Shown here in pieces: positions 26,536 to 35,068 of a stretch of 64,000 nt of DNA. The notes beneath the pieces are model-generated. The model was given only the letters and a program-made list of their open reading frames with translations. It ran no database searches and was not told where the DNA came from. This DNA comes from Arthrobacter gandavensis. GTDB taxonomy: Bacteria > Actinomycetota > Actinomycetes > Actinomycetales > Micrococcaceae. Location of the stretch: the NCBI RefSeq assembly GCF_015355785.1, contig NZ_JADKYW010000005.1, positions 1,346,908 through 1,410,907 of the forward strand, in the 5' to 3' direction. The stretch's first letter is position 1, and each line of letters starts with the position of its first letter. Position numbers and translations under genes: made by a program.

Positions 26536-28526
26536 GCTGTGCTTCCGGTCCGCCGCGCCTCGCAGACGGCATGGATCGCGGGAATGCAGGGTTCGTTTTG
26601 CAGGCTGGTGGTGTCCCCGAGCGTGGTTCCTTCGAACAGCTGGGTCAGCAGGCGCCGCATGATCTTTCCCGAGCGGGTCTTGGGCACATCCGGAACCGTG
26701 ACGACGGCGGCAGGCTTGGCAATCGGGCCGATCTCCTTCGCGACGTGGGCGCGCAGCTGCGCGGTCACGGTTTCTGCGTCCTGCGGTGCGGCCTCGGTGA
26801 GGACCACGAACGCGGCGATGGCGTGCCCGGTCTTCGGATCGGCCACCGGGCAGACCCCGGCTTCGACCACCCAGGGATGGGAGACCAGCGCGGACTCGAT
26901 CTCGATTGTGGAGAGCCGGTGTCCGGAGACATTCAGGACGTCGTCCACCCGCCCCAGGATCCAGGTGTCGCCGTCGTCGTCGTAGCGGGCTCCGTCCCCG
27001 GCCAGGAACCAGCCCTGCTGCGCGTACTGCCGCCAGTAGGAGGAGAGGTAGCGCTGAGGATCGCCCCAGCAGGTGCGGGCCATGGACGGGCCGATCCGGT
27101 CCACCACAATGAAACCCTGCACGTTCGGGGGCACGTCCCCGCCGTGCTCGTCGACGATCCGGGTGGAAACGCCGGGCAGGGCGCGGGAGGCGCAGCCGGG
27201 CTTGAAGACGGTGTCCGTCTGGCGCGGGGAGAGGATGGTGGCGCCGGTTTCGGACTGCCACCAGGTGTCGATTACGGGAACTTCGCCTCGGCCGATGTTC
27301 TCCCGCATCCAGCGCCAGGCTTCCGGGTTCACGGCTTCGCCCACGGTGCCCAGCAGCCGGATGGAGGACAGGTCCCAGGTGTCCGGCACGCCGTCGGGGA
27401 ACCACCCCATCAGGGAGCGCACCAGGGTGGGGGCGGTGTAATAGCTGGTGACCCGATAGCGTTCGATGATTTCGAAGTGCCGGCCCGGGTGCGGGGTGTT
27501 GGGCGTGCCCTCGAAGATCACCTGGGTGACGCCGTTGGAGAGCGGCCCGTAGATTTCGTAGGTGTGGGCAGTGACCCAGGCCAGGTCCGCAGTGCACCAG
27601 TGGACGTCAGCTTCGCGGGCGGATTCGTCCGGGTTGGCGAACAGGAACTCGTAGCTCCAGGACGCCTGGGTGAGGTAGCCGCCCATGGTGTGCACCAGGC
27701 CCTTGGGTTTTCCCGTGGTGCCGGAGGTGTACATGATGAACAGCGGAGTCTCGGCGTCGAACGCCTCCGGTTCGTGGACGTCGGAAGCGGTGTCCACCGT
27801 CTCGTGCCACCAGATGTCCCGGCCCTCGGTCCAGGCGATGTCCGAGCCGGTGCGCCGGATGACCAGCACATGCTCGATAGCGTTGTCCCCGGAAACCGCC
27901 TCATCCGCGTTGTCCTTGACCGGGACGGCGGCGCCGCGGCGGAACTGGCCGTCCGTGGTGACCAGCAGCTTGGCGCGGGTGTTCTCCACCCGGAACTTCA
28001 GGGCCTCGGCGGAGAAGCCGCCGAAGACCAGCGAATGGATGGCTCCAATCCGTGCGCAGGCCAGCGTGATGATGATGGTTTCGGCGATGACGGGGAGGTA
28101 GATGACCACCCGGTCGCCTTTTTCGATGCCGAGGGCCAGCAGGGCGTTGGCCGCCTTGGAGATCTCCTTCTGCAGCTGGGCATAGGTGATGCTGCGGCGG
28201 TCGCCCGGTTCGCCCTCGCAGTGCAGCGCCACCTTGTCCCCGCGCCCGGCGGCCACGTGCCGGTCCACGCAGTTCACCGCGACGTTCAGCCTGCCGCCGG
28301 CGAACCATTCGATTTCCGGGACGGTGTATTCGGCGTCGGCTTCCGGAACCTCCGGGCCGCTGAGCCGCTGCGGGGCACTGAAGGTGTGGGCCGTGTGCCA
28401 CGGCTGATCCCACTGCAGGCGGCGGGCTGCGTCCTCCCAGAACGCTATCCGCTCAGCCTCGGAGGCGAACTCCGGTTCGGCCGGACTCTGGAGTGCTGTG
28501 CCTACGCCCACTTCTTCACTGCCCAC
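26532..28526 (-). CDS. acs: Acetyl-CoA synthetase (acetate-CoA ligase)
   Basis: This 664-aa AMP-forming enzyme activates acetate in two steps. It has YTSGTTGKPKGLVHTMGGYL (P-loop), LGTVGEAVNPEAW, DTWWQSETGATI, and the C-terminal PKTRSGKIMRR with the lysine that is the usual acetylation switch. The Trp in WWQSE limits the acyl pocket to acetate or propionate. The GTG start at 28526 overlaps the transporter gene; it has no strong Shine-Dalgarno, and GTG 28511 is possible. It follows ssuC on the same strand. Confidence 0.93.
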   Translation of the reverse strand: MGSEEVGVGTALQSPAEPEFASEAERIAFWEDAARRLQWDQPWHTAHTFSAPQRLSGPEVPEADAEYTVPEIEWFAGGRLNVAVNCVDRHVAAGRGDKVALHCEGEPGDRRSITYAQLQKEISKAANALLALGIEKGDRVVIYLPVIAETIIITLACARIGAIHSLVFGGFSAEALKFRVENTRAKLLVTTDGQFRRGAAVPVKDNADEAVSGDNAIEHVLVIRRTGSDIAWTEGRDIWWHETVDTASDVHEPEAFDAETPLFIMYTSGTTGKPKGLVHTMGGYLTQASWSYEFLFANPDESAREADVHWCTADLAWVTAHTYEIYGPLSNGVTQVIFEGTPNTPHPGRHFEIIERYRVTSYYTAPTLVRSLMGWFPDGVPDTWDLSSIRLLGTVGEAVNPEAWRWMRENIGRGEVPVIDTWWQSETGATILSPRQTDTVFKPGCASRALPGVSTRIVDEHGGDVPPNVQGFIVVDRIGPSMARTCWGDPQRYLSSYWRQYAQQGWFLAGDGARYDDDGDTWILGRVDDVLNVSGHRLSTIEIESALVSHPWVVEAGVCPVADPKTGHAIAAFVVLTEAAPQDAETVTAQLRAHVAKEIGPIAKPAAVVTVPDVPKTRSGKIMRRLLTQLFEGTTLGDTTSLQNEPCIPAIHAVCEARRTGSTA

Positions 28527-29371
28527 TTTTCTGCGACGCCCAGCAGGGCATCAGTTGTCTTGCCAATTACTGCCAGCAGCACGATCGCCAGGAACATGCG
28601 GTCGGTGCGGCCGTTGTTCTGCGAGTCGGTGAGCAGGAAGCCCAGTCCCATGGAGGACGCGATCAGTTCCGCGGCTACCAGGAAGAGCCAGGACTGGGCC
28701 AGCGCCAGCCGCAGCCCGGAAAAGACAGCCGGGACGACGGCGGGCAGCTGCACGGTGGTGAGCAGCTTCAGGCCCTTGAGGCCGAACGCTCTCGCGGCTT
28801 CCACGAGGTTCTTGTCCACATGCCGCAGGGCCAGGGAGACCGTGGTGAAGACCGGGAAGAACGCGCCGATGGTGATCAGCGTGACCTTTGAATCCTCGCC
28901 GATGCCCATCCAGAGGATCAGCAGCGGCACCAGGGCCAGGGACGGAACGGCACGCACGGCGCCGAACAGCGGGCCGAGCAGGACGTCGGCCAATTTGGAC
29001 AGGCCCAGCAGGGCGCCGAGGATCAGCCCCAGGACGGCACCGAGTGCGAAGCCGGTGAGGACGCGCTGGGTGGAAATGGCGATGTGCGTGCCGAGCTCGC
29101 CGCGCTCAAACAGGTCCGCCGCGGAGGTCAGCACGGCGCCGGGAGAGGGCAGCTGCACGGCGCTGAACACGCCGAGGACGGACACCAGCTGCCAGAGGCC
29201 CAGCAGCAGGACGGGAACCACCAACCCCAGCGCCACACGGGCCCAGGACCGGGACAGGATGCCGCCGGAGCCGGCCTTCCGGACAGGTGCCGGCGCCGCG
29301 GGCAGCGTGGCCGGGGGGCCCTGCACGCCGCCTGGAGCGGCAGAGCTGCCGGTCAGGTAGGAGCTGCTCAT
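28502..29371 (-). CDS. ABC transporter permease, sulfonate/taurine type
   Basis: The 289-aa membrane protein has six predicted helices and the EAA loop (LVEAARAFGLKGLKLLTTVQLPAVVPAVFSGLRLAL). This is characteristic of SsuC/TauC/NitT-type permeases. ATG 29371 shares a base with the stop of the binding-protein gene (TGATG). It is the third gene of the ssuB-ssuA-ssuC unit led by a SAM-I riboswitch. Confidence 0.88.
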   Translation of the reverse strand: MSSSYLTGSSAAPGGVQGPPATLPAAPAPVRKAGSGGILSRSWARVALGLVVPVLLLGLWQLVSVLGVFSAVQLPSPGAVLTSAADLFERGELGTHIAISTQRVLTGFALGAVLGLILGALLGLSKLADVLLGPLFGAVRAVPSLALVPLLILWMGIGEDSKVTLITIGAFFPVFTTVSLALRHVDKNLVEAARAFGLKGLKLLTTVQLPAVVPAVFSGLRLALAQSWLFLVAAELIASSMGLGFLLTDSQNNGRTDRMFLAIVLLAVIGKTTDALLGVAEKWAVKKWA

Positions 29372-30417
29372 CAGGAGTCCTTGATGGTTTCCGCGTTGGC
29401 CTTCTGCACGAAGGTGTCATCTAGCAGGGAGGCCACGGCGTCGTCGATCGCCTTCTGGTTGGCGACGTCGCCGGTTTCGACGAAGACCGGACCAACCTTC
29501 TCCAGGACCTTGCGCTGCGCATCGCCCGGGGCGGGATCGACGTCTAGGTTGCTGCGTTCTAGGATGACGGTGCGCGCCACCTCAAGGTCAAGGCCGGCGA
29601 CGTCGGCGAGGATCTGCGCGGTTTCCTCGGGGTTCTCCGCGGCCCAGGCACGGGCCTTCTCATAGGCGTCCACAACGGTTTGGGCCAGTTCCGGCTGTTC
29701 CTCGAGGAAGGACTCGGTGGCGTTCAGGAAGCCGTAGGTGTTGAAGTCCAGGTTCCGGTAGAGGAACTTCGCCCCGGCCTGCTCGGCTCCGGCCATGATC
29801 GGATCCAGGCCTGACCAGGCATCCACCGAACCATTCTCGAGGGCGGTGCGGCCGTCGGCGTGCTGCAGGTTCTCCACCGTCACGTCGGAGGTGCTCAGAC
29901 CGGCTTCCTCCAGCGCCTGGACCAGGAAGAAGTACGGGTCGGTGCCCTTGGTGGCTGCCACTGACTTGCCGGCCAGGTCCGCCGCGGAGGTGATGTCCGA
30001 GTCCGGGGAGACCAGGAGTCCGGCCCATTCCGGCTGCGAGTAGATGCTGATGGTCTTGATCGGCGATCCGTTGGAGCGGGCCAGCAGGGCTGCCGAACCG
30101 GCGGTGGAGCCGACGTCGATCGCTCCGGCCCGCAGGGCCTCGTTGGCCTTGTTGGAACCGGCGGACTGCACCCAGTTGACCTCCACGCCCTGCTCGTCGA
30201 GGGTGGCTTCGAGCCAGCCCTGCTCCTTGATGACCAGGGAGAGCGGGTTGTACGTGGCGAAGTCGATGTTCAGGGTGCCGCCGTCGGCCGCCTCATTGGC
30301 GGCTGCGCCGGAGGAATCCTCGCCGGCCACGCAGCCGGTCAGGGCCAGCGAGACGGCGGCGGCGGTGGCTGCCAGTGCGGTGAGCGGGCGGCGGGAGAAA
30401 CGCGAACGGCTGTTCAT
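29371..30417 (-). CDS. ABC transporter substrate-binding lipoprotein, sulfonate type
   Basis: The 348-aa product has a lipoprotein signal (SLALTGC, about residues 23-29) after an Arg-rich start. The mature part is SsuA/TauA-like: IDFATYNPLSLVIKEQGWLE, SAGSNKANEALRAGAIDVGSTAGSAAL, and ATKGTDPYFFLVQALEEAGL. SsuA-type proteins bind alkanesulfonates, taurine or sulfate esters. The riboswitch upstream supports a sulfur-containing substrate; the exact ligand is unknown. Confidence 0.88.
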   Translation of the reverse strand: MNSRSRFSRRPLTALAATAAAVSLALTGCVAGEDSSGAAANEAADGGTLNIDFATYNPLSLVIKEQGWLEATLDEQGVEVNWVQSAGSNKANEALRAGAIDVGSTAGSAALLARSNGSPIKTISIYSQPEWAGLLVSPDSDITSAADLAGKSVAATKGTDPYFFLVQALEEAGLSTSDVTVENLQHADGRTALENGSVDAWSGLDPIMAGAEQAGAKFLYRNLDFNTYGFLNATESFLEEQPELAQTVVDAYEKARAWAAENPEETAQILADVAGLDLEVARTVILERSNLDVDPAPGDAQRKVLEKVGPVFVETGDVANQKAIDDAVASLLDDTFVQKANAETIKDS

Positions 30418-30534
30418 GGGGATTCCTTCGAGACGGGTGGAACAGAAAATGTGGGGTCGGTGCAGCTTGGTGCGGGCACAATGCGTCCGCGGACTAGCAC
30501 GGGATGTGGCCCGGACGGGGGAGGCGTGGGCGCT

Positions 30535-31362
30535 CTAGTGGCGGTCGACGCCGAGGCTCGCCAGGAGCTCGCCGCGCATTCGGGCAAGCTCGGCAGAGGC
30601 ACGGTCCCGCGGACGGGCACCGGGCACGGTGATGGTCTGGGTAATGGTGGCGCCGGGTTTGCCCGTCTCGCGGCCCAGCACAATGATCCGGTCAGCCAGC
30701 TGCAGGGCTTCATCGACGTCGTGCGTGACCAGCAGGACGGTGGCCGGAGCCGCGCGGTGCACATCCAGCAGCAGGTCCTGCATCTTCAAACGGGTCAGGG
30801 CATCGAGGGCACCGAACGGCTCATCCAGCAGCAGGACACCCGGTTTACGGGCGAGCGCCCGGGCCAGCGAGGCCCGCTGGGCCATGCCGCCGGATACGGC
30901 GCGCGGCTGGTGCTTGGCGAAGCTGTCCAGCTCCACCAGCTTGAGCAGCTCGGAGACCTTGGCCTTGCCCTCGGAGGCGCTGGTGCCCTTCGGCAGGCCG
31001 ATCGCCACATTGGCCTGCAGTGTCTGCCACGGCAGCAGCCGGGGTTCCTGGAAGGCGACGGCGCAGCGGTCGTCAATGCCGTGGACGGCGGTCCCGTCGA
31101 TCAGCACCCGGCCGGTGGAAGCGGCGTCGAGCCCCGCAGTGGCGCGCAGCAGCGTGGACTTGCCGCAGCCGCTGGAGCCCAGGATCGCCAGGACTTCGCC
31201 GGGACGGACTTCGAAGTTGATGTCGCGGAGCACCACGTGGGCGTCTGCGCCGGAGCCGAAGCTGCGGCCAACGCCGTCGAACGTCACGGACAGGGCGGTG
31301 TCCGGAGCGGTGCGCGCAGCAGCGGACACGGCGTGGGACCCAGAGGACAGTACAGCAGTCAT
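30535..31362 (-). CDS. ABC transporter ATP-binding protein, sulfonate type
   Basis: The ATPase is about 275 aa from ATG 31362, six bases after GGAG. Walker A GSSGCGKST is at about 62-70, with VAFQEPRLLPWQTLQANVAIG (Q-loop), the signature AVSGGMAQRASLARAL and Walker B GVLLLDEPFGALD. Q-loop and signature match SsuB/TauB. It is the first gene of the transporter unit. Its Shine-Dalgarno directly follows, and partly overlaps, the P1 helix of the SAM-I riboswitch at 31371. Confidence 0.9.
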   Translation of the reverse strand: MTAVLSSGSHAVSAAARTAPDTALSVTFDGVGRSFGSGADAHVVLRDINFEVRPGEVLAILGSSGCGKSTLLRATAGLDAASTGRVLIDGTAVHGIDDRCAVAFQEPRLLPWQTLQANVAIGLPKGTSASEGKAKVSELLKLVELDSFAKHQPRAVSGGMAQRASLARALARKPGVLLLDEPFGALDALTRLKMQDLLLDVHRAAPATVLLVTHDVDEALQLADRIIVLGRETGKPGATITQTITVPGARPRDRASAELARMRGELLASLGVDRH

Positions 31363-31370
31363 TGAACACT

Positions 31371-31528
31371 CCATCGGTCCTGGCAGTAGCACCCTACGGA
31401 AAACGTCCTGTGCCGAAAGCCGGCCTCCTGCGACGTCCACCTCGCTATCGCAGTGCCTCAAGGAGGAAGCACTACGACCAGGGTTGCTGCGGCTTCACTG
31501 ATCCAGGTCTCTCAGCCGCTCGGGATGG
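31371..31528 (-). ncRNA. SAM-I (S-box) riboswitch leading the ssu-type operon
   Basis: Read on the minus strand it begins CCATC, continues GAGCGGCTGAGAGACCTGG, then GCCGCAGCAACC. A variable arm follows, then GGTGCTACTGCCAGGACC, ending GATGG, which closes helix P1 with the initial CCATC. These are the conserved core segments of the S-box. Its end is nine bases from the ssuB start codon, and the Shine-Dalgarno GGAG overlaps P1, so control is probably at translation initiation. The same core occurs at 35836. Confidence 0.9.
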
Positions 31529-31601
31529 TCAAGACCCAACTAAACGCCCTGGAGCCCGTTTCCGGCAAGTCCGGCGTAACATTTCGAATCCCGCTCCTTT
31601 T

Positions 31602-31665
31602 CCATCGAGATAGCAGAAACTGCACGTTACAGCGCTGAAACGTGCAGTTTCTGTCATCTCGATGG
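31602..31665. repeat. Long intergenic palindrome PAL-2 (64 nt)
   Basis: The 27-base arms pair at 25 positions around a 10-base loop. The stem contains CAGAAACTGCACGTT and its complement, with ends CCATCGAGAT/ATCTCGATGG. It lies between the divergently transcribed SAM-I and SAM-IV leaders. Confidence 0.95.
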
Positions 31666-31719
31666 TGGTGAGGGGAGGGATGCACGACGGCGGCCGTTAC
31701 GCTCCGTGACGGGTGTGGG

Positions 31720-31750
31720 TTGCGCTCACCCCGTGGTCCCGGCGCATACT
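31720..31750 (+). promoter_or_regulatory. Putative promoter of SAM-IV leader
   Basis: TTGCGC (31720-31725) and CATACT (31745-31750) are separated by 19 bases and lie 10 bases before the first riboswitch helix, where a start site would be expected. Spacing is slightly long for sigma-70. Confidence 0.45.
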
Positions 31751-31759
31751 GGGCGCGCA

Positions 31760-31880
31760 GGATCATGAGTCCCAACGTGAAGCTCTGGCTGGTTGGGCGG
31801 CAACCCTCTCCCGTAGCGGGGTGCCCCAGATGACGATCCGGTCGACCGGCAAGACCGCCGGCGGCAAGTACGGCGCCCCG
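31760..31880 (+). ncRNA. SAM-IV riboswitch leading a flavin monooxygenase gene
   Basis: GGATC (31760-31764) pairs with GATCC (31835-31839) as P1. Inside are ATGAGT, GAAGCTCTGGCT, GGGCGGCAACCCTC, GCGGGGTGCCCCAGATGA: the core order of the SAM-IV class known from Mycobacterium and Streptomyces. A 3' extension with GC-rich pairing segments reaches about 31880. The monooxygenase gene starts 30 bases later. The class differs from the S-box leader only about 230 bp away on the other strand. Confidence 0.87.
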
Positions 31881-31909
31881 CGCGGCGTCCCGCACGCATA
31901 AGGACACTC

Positions 31910-33301
31910 ATGGCCACCACGCCCGCCCGCCAGATCCGCTTCAATGCCTTCGACATGAACTGCGTTGGCCACCAGTCACCTGGACTCTGGCGCCACCCCG
32001 AAGACCGCTCCGCGGACTACACCAAGCTCAGCTACTGGACGCACCTGGCGCAGACCTGCGAACGCGGCCTGTTCGACGGGATCTTCATCGCCGACGTGCT
32101 GGGCACCTATGACGTCTACGGCTCCTCCAACGACGCGACGCTGCGCCAGGGCACGCAGGTGCCGGTCAACGATCCGCTGCTGCTGGTCTCCGCGATGGCC
32201 CTGGTGACCGAAAACCTCGGCTTCGGCGTCACCGCCGGCACCGCCTACGAGCATCCGTACCCGTTCGCGCGCCGGCTCTCCACGCTGGACCACCTCACCG
32301 ACGGGCGGGTGGGCTGGAACGTGGTGACCGGCTACCTGCCGTCCGCGGCACGGAACATGGGCCAGGAAGACCAGCTGGAACACGACGAGCGCTACAACCA
32401 CGCGGACGAATACCTTGAGGTGGTCTACAAGCTGCTTGAGGGCTCCTGGGAAGACGGCGCCGTGGTCCGGGACCGGGAAGCCGGAGTGTTCACCGATCCC
32501 GCCAAGGTCCACGGCATCAACCACGAGGGCAAATACTTCAAGGTCCCCGGAATCCACATTTCCGAGCCCTCGCCGCAGCGCACCCCGGTGATCTACCAGG
32601 CCGGCGCTTCGCCGCGGGGCGTCGCCTTCGCAGCGGAGAACGCCGAAGCGGTGTTCGTGGGCGCTCCCACCCCGGAGAAGCTGAAAGCGACCGTCACCAG
32701 GATCCGGGACGCCGCTGAGGCTGCCGGCCGGGACCGGCACTCAATCCGGATCTACACCCTGCTGACCATCATCACCGCCGCCACGGCCGAGGAAGCAGAG
32801 GCCAAACACCAGGACTACCAGCGCTACACCAGCGACGAAGGCGCCCTGGCGCTGCTGTCCGGCTGGATGGGCGTTGACCTCTCCACGTACAACCTCGACG
32901 AGCCCCTGGGAGCCGTGCAGTCCAATGCCATCCAGTCAGCGGCTGCGAACTTCCAGAAGGTGAACGACGACGGCGCGCCGTGGACGGTGCGGGACATCGC
33001 CGCCAGCGCGGGAATCGGCGGCCTGGGTCCCCGCCTGGTCGGCTCCGGCGCGGAGGTCGCGGAGGAGCTGATCCGCTGGGTGGAGGAAACCGACGTGGAC
33101 GGTTTCAACCTCGCCTACGCCGTCACACCCGGCACCTTCGAGGACGTGGTGGAATTTGTGGTGCCCGAACTGCAGAAACGCGGTGCCTACCCCACGGAGT
33201 ACGCTCCGGGAACGCTGCGGAACAAGCTCTTCGGTGCCGGTGACAAGCTGCCGGAAGATCACCGCGGCGCGAAGTTCCGGCTGGCCGCCGTCACCGGCTA
33301 G
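31910..33301 (+). CDS. DmoA-like FMN-dependent monooxygenase (LLM class)
   Basis: The 463-aa bacterial-luciferase-like protein begins IRFNAFDMNCVGHQSPGLWRHPEDR. Further on are QVPVNDPLLLVSAMA, RRLSTLDHLTDGRVGWNVVTGYL and SPQRTPVIYQAGAS. This pattern closely follows dimethylsulfide monooxygenase DmoA and its NtaA/SnaA/DszA relatives, two-component enzymes that use reduced FMN. The length fits (about 450-480 aa). The SAM-IV leader links it to sulfur demand. No flavin reductase gene is adjacent. The true substrate may be a thioether or sulfone rather than dimethylsulfide. Confidence 0.85.
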   Translation: MATTPARQIRFNAFDMNCVGHQSPGLWRHPEDRSADYTKLSYWTHLAQTCERGLFDGIFIADVLGTYDVYGSSNDATLRQGTQVPVNDPLLLVSAMALVTENLGFGVTAGTAYEHPYPFARRLSTLDHLTDGRVGWNVVTGYLPSAARNMGQEDQLEHDERYNHADEYLEVVYKLLEGSWEDGAVVRDREAGVFTDPAKVHGINHEGKYFKVPGIHISEPSPQRTPVIYQAGASPRGVAFAAENAEAVFVGAPTPEKLKATVTRIRDAAEAAGRDRHSIRIYTLLTIITAATAEEAEAKHQDYQRYTSDEGALALLSGWMGVDLSTYNLDEPLGAVQSNAIQSAAANFQKVNDDGAPWTVRDIAASAGIGGLGPRLVGSGAEVAEELIRWVEETDVDGFNLAYAVTPGTFEDVVEFVVPELQKRGAYPTEYAPGTLRNKLFGAGDKLPEDHRGAKFRLAAVTG

Positions 33302-33328
33302 CAGCCAGGGGCGGCTACCCTCGTCTGC

Positions 33329-33691
33329 ATGATGAACAAGCCGAACGCACGTCTCCTCAGCCTCAACGTCACCGCCAAGCGGGCGCGCGCCCGCGGTGAG
33401 ATGGTGGTGGGGGTCCCCGTATTCCAGCTGCCGCCCGCCGTGGAAAGGGCCGTCGCCAGACTCCCGCGCATGACGCTGACCGGGGTGTGGCAGGAACGGG
33501 CCGAGCTGATGGCCGGCACCACGTGGAAAACCTTCGGCGAGGACATCGTGCTGACGTTTGAACCTGCAGATGAGTCCACCACCCGGGTGGTAGCCGTGTC
33601 CAAACCGCACGTTGCCACCACCATCTTCGACTACGGGCAGGGCAAGGCAGACATCACGGCGGTCCTCACAGCTGTTGCGGCTGAACTGTGA
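33329..33691 (+). CDS. Small hypothetical protein
   Basis: The 120-aa soluble protein starts at the first of two consecutive ATG codons. It contains ARARGEMVVGVPVFQLPPAVERAVARL, WKTFGEDIVLTFEPADESTTRVVAVSKP and a helical end. The strand pattern resembles a small SRPBCC-like or DUF domain, but I cannot place it. It lies just after the monooxygenase gene and may be co-transcribed. Confidence 0.6.
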   Translation: MMNKPNARLLSLNVTAKRARARGEMVVGVPVFQLPPAVERAVARLPRMTLTGVWQERAELMAGTTWKTFGEDIVLTFEPADESTTRVVAVSKPHVATTIFDYGQGKADITAVLTAVAAEL

Positions 33692-33772
33692 GCCCCGGCG
33701 GGCGGCCATTGACCGGGTTCCCCGGCGCTCCTACCGTTGAGGGACCCGCAGCTTCCAGCTAAGGAGAACCCC

Positions 33773-34546
33773 ATGGATCCATCAGCCGAAGCTTCAGGAC
33801 GTGTGCTTTCCGCCGACGGAACACCCATCGCGTGGCAGCGCCGTGGGGAAGGCCCGCCGCTGGTGGTGGTGGACCCTGTGATGCTGGACCGGACCACTTC
33901 GGGGATGGCCGGTGTTGCCGAACTGCTGGCCGCCGGGCACACCGTTTACACCTATGACCGCCGGGGCAAGGGGGAGAGCGGGGACGGGGAGCAGTACACC
34001 CCCGAATCCGAGGTGGACGACCTGCTGGCGGTGGTGGAGACCGCGGGCGGTACGGCGGCCCTGCTGGGAACCTCCTCCGGTGCGGTCCTGGCGCTGAGGG
34101 CAGCCTCGGAGTCTGCCGTCATTTCGAGCGTGATCGCCGTGGAGCCGCCGCTCACCGAGGACTCTGCCGAAGATCCGGACATCCGCCCCGAGCTGGATGA
34201 GCTGCTTGCGGCAGGGGACCGGGCCGCCGCCGTCCGGTTGTTCCAGGAGTCCATCGGAGTGCCGGCGGAGATCATCGAGTCCTCGGACACGGGTCCGTTC
34301 GAGCCGGCGGCGCACACCATCTCCTATGACCTGACCCTGCTGCTGGAAACCGATGTGCGGTCCCTGACCGGGATCCGCGTGCCGGTGCTGGTGCTGGCGA
34401 GTTCCGGAAGCGATGACCGGCTGCGTGAATGGGCGCGCGAGACTGCCGAACTGCTGCCCGGGGGCTCGTTCCAGCTGCTGGAGGGAAGCTGGCACGGCCT
34501 GGATGACCAGACCCTGGCCGCCGCCGTCGACGCTTTCCTGGAATAA
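33773..34546 (+). CDS. Alpha/beta hydrolase
   Basis: The product is about 257 aa from ATG 33773, after AAGGAG. It has IAWQRRGEGPPLVVVDPVM, TYDRRGKGESGDG (oxyanion-loop region), a nucleophile elbow reading GTSSGA, and a C-terminal LEGSWHGLDDQTLA holding the catalytic His. The acid residue probably lies near the ASSGSDDRL loop. GTSSGA fits the G-x-S-x-G pattern. The substrate is unknown, and proximity to sulfur genes may be incidental. Confidence 0.85.
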   Translation: MDPSAEASGRVLSADGTPIAWQRRGEGPPLVVVDPVMLDRTTSGMAGVAELLAAGHTVYTYDRRGKGESGDGEQYTPESEVDDLLAVVETAGGTAALLGTSSGAVLALRAASESAVISSVIAVEPPLTEDSAEDPDIRPELDELLAAGDRAAAVRLFQESIGVPAEIIESSDTGPFEPAAHTISYDLTLLLETDVRSLTGIRVPVLVLASSGSDDRLREWARETAELLPGGSFQLLEGSWHGLDDQTLAAAVDAFLE

Positions 34547-34630
34547 GCGCGGCTGGAATAGGCCCGGCGCCGGGCGCGTTTCCCCCAGAGCGTAGGCTGG
34601 GAGCCCTGCATCGACTTGAGGAGGTACCGC

Positions 34631-35047
34631 ATGGCGCACCGCAACGATCCCGAGGTTATTGCCCGGCTGCTCACGTCCAAAGGCCGCTGGGCGGTAGTGG
34701 GTCTCTCGAACAACCCGGCCCGGCCCGCGGTGGGCGTTTCACGGTTTGTCCGGGATTCCCTGGGCATGGAGATCATTCCCGTGAACCTCTCCGGCCAGGC
34801 CTTTGACGGCCAGCAGGGCTACCGGAAGCTGGCGGAGATCCCCGGCCAGGTGGACGTTGTGGACTGCTTCGTGAACTCGGCCAAGGTGGGCAGCATCGTG
34901 GACCAGGCCATGGCGATAGGTGCCAAGGCCGTCTGGCTGCAGCTGGGAGTGGTGGACGAAGATGCCGCGGCGCGCGCCGTGCGTGCCGGACTCGACGTCG
35001 TCATGAATACCTGCCCGGTCATCGAGGCCGGGCGCTTCGGGCTCTAG
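34631..35047 (+). CDS. CoA-binding protein, second paralogue
   Basis: The product is about 138 aa from ATG 34631, with GAGGAGG well placed. It has WAVVGLSNNPARPAVGVSRFV, EIIPVNLSGQAFDGQQGYRKLAEIPGQVDVVDCFVN and AVWLQLGVVDEDAAARAVRAGLDVVMNTCPVIEAGRF. It is the same family as the protein paired with metY at 24296 but shorter. A cysteine sits in the equivalent position near the end (NTCPVIE versus DRCVKIE). Confidence 0.85.
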   Translation: MAHRNDPEVIARLLTSKGRWAVVGLSNNPARPAVGVSRFVRDSLGMEIIPVNLSGQAFDGQQGYRKLAEIPGQVDVVDCFVNSAKVGSIVDQAMAIGAKAVWLQLGVVDEDAAARAVRAGLDVVMNTCPVIEAGRFGL

Positions 35048-35068
35048 TGCCCGAAGCCCGCGGGTGGG

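Noticed and set aside
26571..29360. Plus-strand open frame of 929 codons opposite acs and the transporter genes
   Set aside because: It is the mirror of two convincing minus-strand genes in high-GC DNA; its product is Gly/Arg/Val-rich with no family signature.
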